Source: Cudoniella acicularis (Eukaryota; Ascomycota; Leotiomycetes; Helotiales; Helotiaceae). Taken from it: a stretch of 13,442 nt of DNA. The position numbers and the translations under genes were made by a program. The stretch spans positions 1-13,442 of the forward strand of contig JAAMPI010001519.1 in assembly GCA_013054445.1 (NCBI GenBank), read 5' to 3'. Shown in pieces: positions 1 to 7,989 of the stretch (position 1 is the first letter of the stretch; each line of letters starts with the position of its first letter). A model generated the notes under the pieces. The model saw only the letters and a program-made list of their open reading frames with translations. It was not told where the DNA came from and made no database searches.

Positions 1-105
1 TTCACGACCATTACGCCACACAGACAACATTCTTTCTGAGACCTCCATCAATTCAAAATTACCCACAGACGCTCCCTCAAAACCTCAACCTCACAACTCA
101 ATCTC

Positions 106-153
106 ATGTCGCGAACGAAAGAGAATCGTGGTGAGCTCCGGCCGTCCTGCTAA
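106..153 (+). other. Upstream ATG with 15-codon ORF; uORF or frameshifted true start
   Basis: ATG at 106 follows a leader of the fungal type (CTCAACCTCACAACTCAATCTC) and would be the natural start, but its frame stops at 151-153. The frame of the downstream gene is open from base 2 through 234 without an ATG before 167, and its translation just before M167 (RKRIVVSSGRPAKLTKD) looks like a basic N-terminus of the kind seen in this family. Either 106-153 is a small regulatory uORF, or a one-base indel between 106 and 167 has separated the real start from its gene. An intron of 34 bases (131-164) would also be possible but is very short. Confidence 0.35.
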
Positions 154-166
154 ATTGACAAAAGAC

Positions 167-915
167 ATGCGCCAATGGGTCTCCAAAACCAATTGGTTGC
201 TCGACCCTTTCCGTGAAGACGATGATTGCTGGCTGTAAGTCTCAACTTCTTAGCGCAAAGTTCCCTTTTCATGCTTGATTCAAGAGTCTAGAGACATGCA
301 TATTCTCCTGAAAACTTTTAGATGAGGTATACTGACTCTGAGATGTTGGCCTTTAGGCATCCATCCCCACCACCAGGCCGTCTTAGCAATGCAGGAATTC
401 TTCGCCCTTGCGGGAACATTAGTAAGCGGTGTCAATGGTCCGATAATTCTGGCAAAAGACATTCCCTCGTCCTCAACTATGGAATAGTTGTCAAACTTGT
501 CTTCTTTACGATGACAAAACAACAACAAGACGGCTTCATTAATCGACAATGGCATCTCAGCCACCTCTGCGGAAATTGGACCTGCTTGAATCCAAAACAT
601 ACCACTGTTGAGCCAGGAAGCGTGAACTTGAGCAGGAACAATTGCTTCTCGCACCGCTCCGGTTGCTTTCATAAACCGGAGTGCTTGAAAGATTTGAAAG
701 TGCCTTTGGGAACAGACGGGAAGATAGTTGACCACAAAGAACTAGTTGAAAGCAGGACTCATACTGATAGTTTTGATGATTGGGCTACGCAGACATTTGA
801 TGAAGACGACGATTTTAATCATTCATTTATCCCAGATCCTGTCGAGGAGAAGAGTCTAGCGGAGGATAGTATGAAAATCAAAATGGAGGGTGAAGACTTT
901 GATATTTACGATTGA
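167..915 (+). CDS. His-Me finger (I-PpoI-type zinc-binding) endonuclease-like protein, two exons
   Basis: Proposed exons are 167-234 and 357-915, separated by a 122-base intron with a GTAAGT donor, TTTAG acceptor and CTGAC-like branch site; splicing joins CWL to HPSPPP and gives 208 residues. Residues 92-132 carry the zinc-binding loop of His-Me finger homing endonucleases: H92, C94, C99, H104, N113, C119, C126, H128, C132. From memory, these spacings equal those of I-PpoI H98, C100, C105, H110, N119, C125, C132, H134, C138, so catalytic His and Asn and both zinc sites look intact; C21, C41 or C48 could give the remaining ligand. The family is known as a nuclear gene family in ascomycetes, usually of unknown role. 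The last 60 or so residues are strongly acidic and probably disordered. It is not inside an intron or rDNA, so calling it a homing enzyme is not justified. The start is uncertain: see the upstream ORF entry. Confidence 0.75.
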
Positions 916-1129
916 GTGGCCCCACGATGAAACGGTTTTAAGATCTTCTCCAGCATCAACACATCACATTTTACAGCTTTGTTTCAGGCAATCAGCACTT
1001 CCATCTTATCCGATCTTCCGAAATCCAACATACAGATATTGTATTTTAGCATATCCACCGCTAATAGAAAACCAAATTACAAACCTCAAAAGCTGCCTTG
1101 ATTATAGTAACCTTGTTTTCTGCTTGCTT
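916..1129. other. 3' flank of the His-Me finger gene
   Basis: No coding signal is seen. The sequence becomes progressively richer in A and T toward 1130. The short open frame across 890-1147 overlaps the end of the gene in another frame, begins at a non-ATG codon, and has no recognisable motif. Confidence 0.5.
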
Positions 1130-1460
1130 TTTTTAAAAATAAAATAAAAAATAGGAATAATACTAAGTATAGATCTAATTATATCAACGCCGAATAGTAT
1201 TAATTTTAGTTTATTTTAAAATTTATAATTAAAAATATAATTATTTTTAATACGTTTTTAATAAAATTTTAAATATATTATTTTTAAAAAGTTTATTATT
1301 ATTACATATAGTCACTAAGTCGAAAAAAATTATTCTTTTATTTTAATATAACCTTGTAAGCCGACTTATTCTTTTTTTAACTTTTTAAATATTATCTTAA
1401 TTCTCTAAGATAACGAAGTATCTAGGGTAATGTCCTATAAACTAACATAGCTTGATTAAC
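1130..1460. repeat. Extreme A/T-rich block, RIP-like
   Basis: Bases from about 1130 to 1400 are nearly all A and T, with long poly-A/T runs, many TA steps and very few CA or TG steps. This is the composition left by heavy RIP on an old repeat. No element family can be recognised. It separates the His-Me finger gene from the next region. Confidence 0.6.
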
Positions 1461-2297
1461 AGCCAACTTTATCTAGATACCATTCCATTCCATTCTCCGT
1501 ATTCCCCTCCACACTTCATGCCTCTGATGAAAAGAAACTTTAATAAAAATTAAAATAGCCAATGTAACGCCTTGCTAAAGGGAACACCTGATCATAATGA
1601 GGAAGAGAGAAAAAAAAGACAAAACCACACTACACACGGTATCATGACTTGTTGATAGTGGCTATCCAACTTCTGTAGCTCCTATCAGTGCATGGCACTA
1701 TTTGATTTTTTGAGGCCCATGTGGCGTTGAATGTCACGATAAGGCTCATCGGCCCGCTTAAATCGGGACTTTGGGCACTGGTTTGAGTTGCTTGCAGCGA
1801 GGCTGAAGGTGGAGTTCACAGGCCAGTTTACATGAGCAGAACGTATATTACCTGTTGCGTTCTGCATGTCGCTTGTCGTTTGGGTAGCTAAACTAGGGAA
1901 AAGCTAGCGTCTGCATAATCGGCGCAGTAGCCAGCTGGCAGTTCTGCATGTTGAGAAGGTTGTGGTATCAGATATACCGAACTCTTGATGTGCGATAGTC
2001 GCTTGCGAGTCGGTGCATCGCGGCTAGCTTGCTGCCTATACACCATTGGTATTGTTGGACGGTGACCTCGACTTCATCATGCTGAGTAATTCTTCGAAGC
2101 GGGGGAAAGGGGGAAAGTACTGGTCTGACAGATCTCCATCTGAGTGCGTCTGCCTGCAGACAACGGATGAATTGAAGGTCTACATAAGAATGGTCGAAAT
2201 CTGATGTTTGCTTCACTTCTCAACCTCTCAATCTCACCTGGTCCCTCATATCTATCCTTTTCAACTTCATGAACTTGGCAAACACCCTAATACTGAC
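1461..2297. other. Intergenic stretch without recognisable gene
   Basis: Base composition returns to normal. Open frames on both strands are short, with no domain, splice pattern or codon bias that supports a gene. The last 90 bases before 2298 are pyrimidine-rich (CTTCACTTCTCAACCTCTC and on) and look like a fungal core promoter and 5' leader for the ORF at 2298. Confidence 0.5.
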
Positions 2298-2507
2298 ATG
2301 ACCGACAGTGGCGGCTTCGTCAAAGTCCCCAGTGATGAGGAGGAGGAGCGCATGCGCAAGGCAACTGAGGGATCTCAACGAAAGCGAGAGGAGCAAGCTC
2401 GGGACTTGGGTCAAGTTGTTTCACGCAGTTCGCAGTTCGCAGTTACTCATTTGGTTTTGCTTTTTTCTGCTCTTAGGGAAGTTTTGTTCGGGAATATATT
2501 CAAATAA
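2298..2507 (+). pseudogene. Short charged ORF, probable 5' stump of a gene
   Basis: ATG at 2298 follows a pyrimidine-rich leader and gives 69 residues. The first 40 or so (MTDSGGFVKVPSDEEEERM, then RKATEGSQRKREEQARDLGQ) are highly charged and look like a real hydrophilic N-terminus, possibly helical. From about residue 43 the frame crosses three exact copies of CGCAGTT and then enters a degenerate tandem array that is homologous to the neighbouring kinase 3' flank, so the C-terminus is probably not native. I do not recognise the family. It could also be a first exon, but no convincing second exon follows. Confidence 0.35.
2424..2444 (+). repeat. Heptamer CGCAGTT repeated three times in tandem
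   Basis: Three perfect copies of the 7-mer lie at 2424-2430, 2431-2437 and 2438-2444. They sit exactly where the charged ORF passes into the kinase-derived array. Seven is not a multiple of three, so changes in copy number would shift the reading frame. Confidence 0.85.
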
Positions 2508-2972
2508 AACAAGGCAGCACACTCCTTTTCATTCCACCAACTACTTTGCCCCATCTCCATCTGTACGAGTAGCCCCACCATCGCGCCCGCCCCATCGTCA
2601 GCTTTGTTTTCATGTTGCCAGCCATTCATATTGACTTTTGGCGGCTCCAGAAATCAAGGAGTATTAACCTGAAAGTATGCGTACTCTACTCATGAATCTC
2701 TATGAAACCAAGACAGCGCTGCTTATTACATACCCTCAACTACTCCATCTTCATCCGTATACATAGCTCCATTTCTGCGCGCCGTACTATCAACTTTTCC
2801 ACGTAGTTGCAAGTCACTCATAGTGGTTTTTCTTGTTTGAAGAAACCAAGTGATATTGACCTAAGATCATGCACAGAAACTCTACTCACTCGCTACCTGA
2901 AGAAAAAAGAGCAGTACACTCCCCTTTATATGCCTTCAACTGCTCCATCTTCTTCTGTGTAAATGACTCCAT
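2430..2972. repeat. Degenerate tandem array (period about 180-200 bp) of the kinase 3' end
   Basis: Related segments recur. The block beginning with a CAGCACACTCC-like string lies at about 2511, 2711 and 2910, each followed about 30 bases later by a variant of CAACTRCTCCATCTTCWTCYG. A second block (GTTGCAAGTCACTCATAGTGG-like) lies at about 2435, 2614 and 2805. The rightmost unit is the coding 3' end of the phosphotransferase pseudogene. The minus-strand reading of the leftmost unit still resembles its tail: KECAALF against GECTALF. Copies differ by many substitutions and small indels, so the duplication is old. Confidence 0.65.
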
Positions 2973-4088
2973 CCTTGTCGTCAAGCAACTCAATACTATT
3001 GCCACCGTCATGTAGTGCGGCCCAATAGACAGCGTCCACCTCAAAACTCTTCCTTGCTGCGTAATTGAACCAGAAACGCCCAGTCCTCCACGAGTCACGC
3101 ATGCGGGTAGAAAGAGGTGGCCCACTAGGTTGCTTCCTCCTTAATGCTGATTCCTCTTCTACCCGTTCTAACACTCGCAAGGACTGCTTCATTCTAGGCT
3201 TATAACAGGCCAAAAATTCTTCTATAGAACAGTGATCAAGCCATATTTTCGGCCAAGAGAACAGTAGCCACCAAGGAGGGTCATACGTGAACTGGGCCGG
3301 CATAGTACTTGTAAACTCAAAATCAAGCTCAGCGGTAATACGGAGGGTTTCCGGATTTATGAGCATATTCGAAGGTCACATATCGTCGCAGAAGGGTATA
3401 AATGGACCAGCGTCGTCAATACAGTGCTTTGGAGTAAGCTGCGGGAACTGGCAGCGGGCAATAAACCGCTCCTGAGCGATTTCCGTGTCATCAACGAGGT
3501 TACGCTGAGTCCAAAGATGGGTCAGGTGCTCCTTCGCGACTGACCCGAGATAGTCGGTTACACTATCAAACGGTACGGTAGGAAATTGATCGTTAGGGTA
3601 GCCTGCGGCAGTTACTAACTCGTTCATGTTATATGTTAGGGGTCTTCTAGTAACAGACTATGTATCTGAAGCGTGGTCCTTTGAGATAGCTCCAATACGG
3701 CTAAACGTAAATTGAGAAAGTTGAAGCATATAATCGGCGATTGAAGATAGATCTTGTCTAATGTTGTATTACCAATATTTGGGTTTAGAACTAGGTGCTC
3801 TTGATTGCTTTCAGTCGGTTGCCTTAGGAGGGTCGACAAGAGCGTTCCGTCAACATAATCTATAATAATAAATGGCCCAAATTGCTGTGGGCTCTCCGCA
3901 GTTAAACCCTTAAGGAAACCAAAATACTTTCCGGCTCTACTTCCTTCCCGGCGACTAGCAACAAAAGTTGCTAATTCCGCCTTTGAGTCGAAAACCCTAT
4001 CTAACTAAGCCCTACATTCATCATCACTGTTAGTCTCCGCTATCTCGTCGAAATATGTCTTGAGCGCGGATGTCTTCTGTTGAGACAT
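2886..4088 (-). pseudogene. Aminoglycoside-phosphotransferase-like (APH) family gene, dead copy
   Basis: Reads on the minus strand from ATG at 4088 (MSQQKTSALKTYF) to a stop at 2886-2888. Recognisable parts: FGPFIIIDYVDGTLL (hinge region), CDDM then PSNMLINPETL (catalytic-loop equivalent, Asp and Asn present), LDFEFTS (metal-binding DFE), DPPWWLL, and the C-terminal MRDSWRTGRFWFNYAARKSF. This is the fungal APH/choline-kinase-like family, small-molecule kinases whose substrates are mostly unknown. Damage: TAG at 4005-4007 and at 3658-3660, each where Trp is expected; TGA at 3376-3378, where Arg or Gln is expected; frameshifts near 3740-3745 and near 2970-2980. In addition FGFLKG (near 3906) runs straight into LTAESP, so roughly 50-60 residues that should hold the nucleotide-binding loop and conserved Lys are missing. 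No intron explains this. It cannot make an active kinase. Confidence 0.85.
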
Positions 4089-4210
4089 GCTGAGGAATTA
4101 GGACGCAAAGATGGCAGACTGGATAGAGTACAGAGAGGAAGAGTGAGGCCCAGTACCTTTTAGACCTAAACGCAATGGCATATTAGTCTACTGCCTATAA
4201 TCTAGTTAAG
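4089..4210. other. 5' flank of the kinase pseudogene up to the solo LTR
   Basis: Short non-coding spacer that would have held the promoter of the minus-strand kinase. It ends in TTAAG, one of the two target-site copies of the neighbouring LTR. Confidence 0.4.
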
Positions 4211-4450
4211 TGTCACGGCCCGGGATCATGTGATCAGTCACGTGGGGGCCGAGGGGTCGAAGGAACGAGGCGAGCTCGTCGGCCTACCGACATCTCGGTC
4301 CCTCTCCACTATAACCTATATAGCTATATAGCTTTCTTATATTTAAGTTCGTGCTTAACTTATATTCTAATATTATCACTCGATTAGGATAACGCTCTAC
4401 TAGAATTTACTTAACGCTTCTAAGGCTAAGTACACCCCGTTCACGTAACA
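4211..4450. mobile_element. Solo LTR (240 bp) with 5-bp target duplication TTAAG
   Basis: Starts TGTCACGGCC and ends TTCACGTAACA, giving the TG...CA ends of LTR retrotransposons with a short imperfect inverted repeat (TGTCACG against TGTTACG). It is flanked on both sides by TTAAG (4206-4210 and 4451-4455), a perfect 5-bp target-site duplication. A TATA-like stretch (CTATATAGCTATATAGC) lies near 4315-4331. No internal region is present, so this is what remains after LTR-LTR recombination. The interior is rich in TA steps, compatible with RIP. Probably of the Ty3 or Ty1 class; the class cannot be set from an LTR alone. Orientation is not determined. Confidence 0.8.
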
Positions 4451-4455
4451 TTAAG

Positions 4456-5000
4456 ATCTCACGTGATAACAGAACGTTATATTAAGTTATATAATAACAC
4501 CGACTCTTTTGTGCGACGATAGGAAGATTTAGTAGATCGCGACGTTCCTCCTAGCCTCGACCTCTAGCCTACTGTTAGTACCGAGCTAATAGAAGATAGT
4601 AATAGTAGCGTCTATAGGGATACTATTAATAGTAGTAGTAATAATGTTTTAAGATATTAGTTTTTATAATAACTTGTTTTTAATCTTTATTATATCTATT
4701 AATCTTATATATATTTTATATCTCTTATTATATCTTATTATATTATTTTAGAGGGTCCCGAGAGAGATAAATCGAGACGCTAATAAAGCTTTAAAGAAGG
4801 AGGCTACGAAGGACGAGGAGTCGGAACTTTAGAGTATTAGAGGCGCTATAATAGATAAAAAGAAGGTAAACGTGATATAGGTACCTCGTAAAATTATCTA
4901 GTGAGGTCAAGGTCTTATAGGAATCATGATAGTAGACTTAGAGGCATGCCGTTATACTAATACGGCTAGTATACTGAATACCTGGTTAGCGTTATAGGTC
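4456..5000. repeat. RIP-degraded AT-rich DNA of probable transposon origin
   Basis: TA steps are very common and CA/TG steps are scarce, especially at 4590-4760. At about 4760-4930 the plus strand holds a lysine- and glutamate-rich frame (NKALKKEATKDEESEL) broken by stops that could be former Trp or Gln codons, which suggests the remains of an element protein. I cannot assign a family. Confidence 0.5.
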
Positions 5001-5830
5001 GCCGGCAATGCCTATCTGATCTGCCCTTGCAAGCCATTTCGCTGGCATATGCTTATTTTATCTATAAATTTATCTAGACTAACATTTGGTGCTGTCAGGT
5101 CGACCATGTTAATCCAGCCAAGTACTATACCTAATAAGAGAGTCTTCGACCACCAAGGCTGCTACAAGACGGGTGAAAAAGGACTTACCTGTGCTGTCTC
5201 AGGGCCATAAGGCTGCTTCTCTAAGTCTTCCCCCTTCTATGCTGACTACATAAATCGGAATACGGATTGTGGCAAGGTTGACCATCTTTTCGAATGTTCC
5301 TCAGGGTTTCGCCTCGCTCCGGCTGAGTCCGGCGAAAAGACCGCGTAAGCTGCTGCGCCGCCTTCGTGCGGTGGTATGAACTACTCTCTATTCAAATTTT
5401 GAATACGAAGCATCCTGCTTAGTAAATCATGACTTTTGACTGGATGGTTCGTATGGACGTGGCTAAACTTGATTTTGGTAGTCCATGCAATTCTATTTGC
5501 CCGTGCTTATCCTGCACGAGTTCTTTTTGTGACATTGCGATGCTACATTATCTGCCTAATAGAAGTATTCTTTGGATTAACTGCGAGAACGAAACCGGGA
5601 TTTGAGGCATTTAATAGAGTCTAGTATTAGCATGACGCAATATCCGCGGCCTCATTGGTGGTCGGCTAAATAGGTATGCTTAAATCTGAGTGCAGGGATG
5701 CATCCCTCTGCTGCAAGCTGTTATCTGGTCGTGTACATATACGAAGGTTCTGCCAGTGCATGCTTTTGTACGAGAGCCAAGTAATAAGTACGGACAATCC
5801 GTCCAGATCATCGAGTCAATTTAGTCAAGG
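5001..5830. other. Intergenic region and promoter of the peroxidase gene
   Basis: Composition is close to normal. No gene is supported: the hydrophobic frame at 5436-5624 has no ATG. Two inverted repeats are visible: TTTCGCC (5307-5313) with GGCGAAA (5331-5337), and ATTCAAA (5390-5396) with TTTGAAT (5398-5404). An inverted CCAAT box (ATTGG) lies at 5654-5658, about 175 bases upstream of the peroxidase start. Confidence 0.45.
5654..5658 (-). promoter_or_regulatory. Inverted CCAAT box upstream of the peroxidase gene
   Basis: ATTGG on the plus strand lies in a GC-rich setting (CCGCGGCCTCATTGGTGG) about 175 bases before the start codon, a usual distance for fungal HAP/CBF-type activation. The motif is only five bases long, so the call is weak. 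Confidence 0.3.
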
Positions 5831-6824
5831 ATGAAGCTCACTTTACTCTTCACGGCTGTGGCCTTTACCCAAGCGTTTGCTCAGGATTCGGATGCGTGGG
5901 ATCAATATCATTTTTCCACATGGTCCCCTCCTGGACCCAGCGATGGTAAGTATCTTCAAATAAACAAACTTGAATAATTAATTATGATTAAGATGCTAAT
6001 ATTGAATTCCACATCAACAGTGCGAGCTCCTTGTCCCATGCTCAACACTCTGGCAAACCATGGCTTCTTGCCACACAGCGGCAAAAACATCTCTGAAATT
6101 GATACGATTAACGCTCTTTCCACAGCTCTCAATATCAACCAAACCCTTGGGGAATTCCTCTTCCAGGCTGCTCTAACTACGAACCCTGAGCCTAATGCCA
6201 CAACCTTCTCTCTTGACAACCTCGACCGCCATGATATTTTGGAGCACGATGCAAGCTTAAGGTTCGTCTACACTATATAAATCATACCCTGAACCTTTTG
6301 CAACTAACTCAGGACCATCCAGCCGCGGAGATTTCTACTTCGGAGACGACCACACCTTCAACCAGACAATTTTTGACGAAACTAGGTCATACTGGACAGC
6401 ACCTATTATTGATGTACAGATGGCCGCCAATGCTCGTCTAGCTCGTGTGCACACTTCAAATGCAACCAATCCGACTTTCGGCTTCACCCAACTTGGGCAA
6501 GAGTTCAGCTTCGGAGAGTCGGCTGCCTACATCCTTGTTCTTGGTGATAGAGTGTCTGGAACGGTACCCAGGTCTTGGGTAGAGTACCTCTTTGGTAAGA
6601 TTGTTCACCAATGACCAGGCCGTTTTCCACGCGCAACATGAACTCCTCAGGCTAATGAACACTAAACAGAGAATGAACGTCTGCCTCTTGAGGTTGGTTG
6701 GACCAGACGAAAGGAGGTCATCACGTTTCCTAATCTCATTGATCTGCTTGAACGAGTTGTCAACGCTACTGGAATTCCTTTACAAGAGCTGAAGAGACGT
6801 GGGGATTTTCACGCTGGTCTCTAG
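5831..6824 (+). CDS. Secreted heme-thiolate peroxidase (chloroperoxidase/peroxygenase family), four exons
   Basis: Exons 5831-5945, 6021-6261, 6323-6594 and 6670-6824 join in frame to 260 residues; introns are 75, 61 and 75 bases with GT-AG ends. Residues 1-17 (MKLTLLFTAVAFTQAFA) form a signal peptide. Family motifs: PCP at 42-44, with Cys43 as proximal heme ligand, in APCPMLNTLANHGFLPH; EHD at 113-115 in EHDASLSRGDFYFG; and Glu184 in FSFGESAAY, the expected acid-base residue. PCP-EHD-E and this length mark the short, chloroperoxidase-like group rather than the long unspecific peroxygenases. The enzyme should use H2O2 to oxidise, oxygenate or halogenate organic substrates outside the cell. 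N-glycosylation sequons occur at N61, N78, N97, N132, N165 and N251 or nearby. Acceptor 6322 was chosen over the nearer AG at 6312 because only it keeps the frame and restores SLSRGDF. No stop or frameshift is present, unlike its neighbours. Confidence 0.92.
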
Positions 6825-7094
6825 ATATGCTTCTAATAGTGGCGATATCATAGTTTATAGCGATCCTTCACTTTCTAAAATATTCTGTTGCGTCGGGTAT
6901 ATACAAGAAATCATACCTGTAATAAAATAGGATATGGGCGTAAAGGCGGGAGAATGCACGGATTGTTCATTCAATCCAAAAGCCACCTAATTTTTAATGC
7001 TTCATTGTACTCCTTAATTGGTACTCTGGCTGCAAGTGACCTGATTGAAACGTCTTCGTCCGCGAAGGACTCCTCTAAAAGTCCTCAACCTTTG
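6825..7094. other. 3' flank of the peroxidase gene
   Basis: No gene is seen; open frames here are short and without motifs. The stretch runs up to the first LTR-like end at 7095. Confidence 0.45.
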
Positions 7095-7181
7095 TGTCAC
7101 AGACCTGGTCTGACGCGTCCCCCTTACCTAACGCGCCCTCCTTGCCTTATCACGTGTCCTGATACGTGCTAGACTCACCTC
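7095..7181. mobile_element. LTR-like end, copy 1
   Basis: Begins TGTCACAGACCTGG and matches copy 2 at 7393 over about 85-90 bases, up to GCTAGACTCACCTC. It contains two tandem 18-base units (CTGACGCGTCCCCCTTAC and CTAACGCGCCCTCCTTGC) and a CACGTG hexamer. Differences from copy 2 are mostly transitions. After 7181 similarity is lost, so this copy is truncated or interrupted. Confidence 0.6.
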
Positions 7182-7392
7182 ATAGATATCTATTTCGGCC
7201 TTTTATTATACCGGAGCCTATCTACTTCTGATAGACCGGAACTAGTTTAGGCTTAATATTACTATTTTAGGTAGCCTTAGCCTTTAAGGCTAATACTGGT
7301 TTTTAACCGAGTTTAGAGAGTTATACTATACCTTAAAACTATAATATAATTCGCTTACCTGCTAGGTAGCGCCTATCACGTAGCTTAGGTAG
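7182..7392. repeat. TA-rich, RIP-like stretch between two LTR-like ends
   Basis: Many TA steps and few CA/TG steps, with no readable frame. Probably remnant element DNA. Confidence 0.45.
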
Positions 7393-7576
7393 TGTCACAG
7401 ACCTGGTTTGACGCGTCTCCCTCACCTGACGCGTCCCCCTTGTCACGTGTCCTAGTCTGTGCTAGACTCACCTCCTGTATATAAGGCCCCTTCAGGGCTA
7501 TCTCTCTTCTTCTCTCCTTAGCTTAGTTTCTTCGATAATATAGCACCTTCTTACAAATACGTCCTCACGTGACGTC
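7393..7576 (+). mobile_element. LTR-like end, copy 2, with TATA box
   Basis: Starts TGTCACAGACCTGG like copy 1 and also carries two related tandem units. TATATAA at 7478-7484 follows the shared block and suggests that transcription ran on the plus strand. The right end is uncertain: CCTCACGTGAC near 7566-7575 is a plausible LTR end, and an alternative is GTGACA at 7984-7989. No 5-bp target duplication was found for either. AATAAA lies downstream at 7607-7612. Confidence 0.5.
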
Positions 7577-7989
7577 AGGGCCCTCGTGCCTTTATAGAGC
7601 TATAACAATAAAAGACGTGTTCTTAGGCAGCGTAGCTTCTTCTTCTTAAGTCAAATTAATGTCTATTTGAACTCCCTCTCTTTTAGGTTATATCTGTCCT
7701 TCTATACTAGATCTTTTAAGTAGTAGCTTTTTTAATAGCCTTTCCTATTATACTAAATAGAGTGATTAGCCTCTATAACCCTACTATATTATACTTTACT
7801 TTCCCTAGCTTCTGTTATAGAGCCCTTTAATAGACATAAAGTAAATATTATTCTATTATTTAGAATAATCGACGAAGAAGGGAAGAAAGGGAAGGGAGAA
7901 GCTGTTACGTATTTAACCTCTACCCGAAACCTCGCTTAGGCCTAGCGCTGTCACGTGTAGAACAGGTCACGTAAACCAACTCCGTGACA
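7577..7989. repeat. Degenerate element DNA without readable ORF
   Basis: TA-rich and CA/TG-poor over much of its length, especially 7680-7870. It may be the inside of the element whose end is copy 2. The block ends in CTCCGTGACA, which could be an element terminus abutting the LINE fragment. Confidence 0.4.

Noticed and set aside
890..1147. Open frame overlapping the end of the His-Me finger gene
   Set aside because: Begins at GTG, lies in another frame over the gene and runs into A/T-rich DNA; no motif.
2424..2972. CRISPR-like repeat array
   Set aside because: The sequence is eukaryotic, the units are about 180-200 bp and degenerate, and no short exact repeats with unique spacers are present.
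5436..5624. Hydrophobic 62-residue open frame that could be a small membrane protein
   Set aside because: Its first codon is TTG and it contains no ATG at all; no splice sites or similarity support it.
6456..6662. Minus-strand frame opposite peroxidase exon 3
   Set aside because: Shadow of the peroxidase gene, whose exon structure and motifs are convincing.
7393..7989. One 597-bp LTR bounded by TGTCAC and GTGACA
   Set aside because: The termini are inverted as expected, but flanks GGTAG and ACTTC do not match, so the right border was left open.
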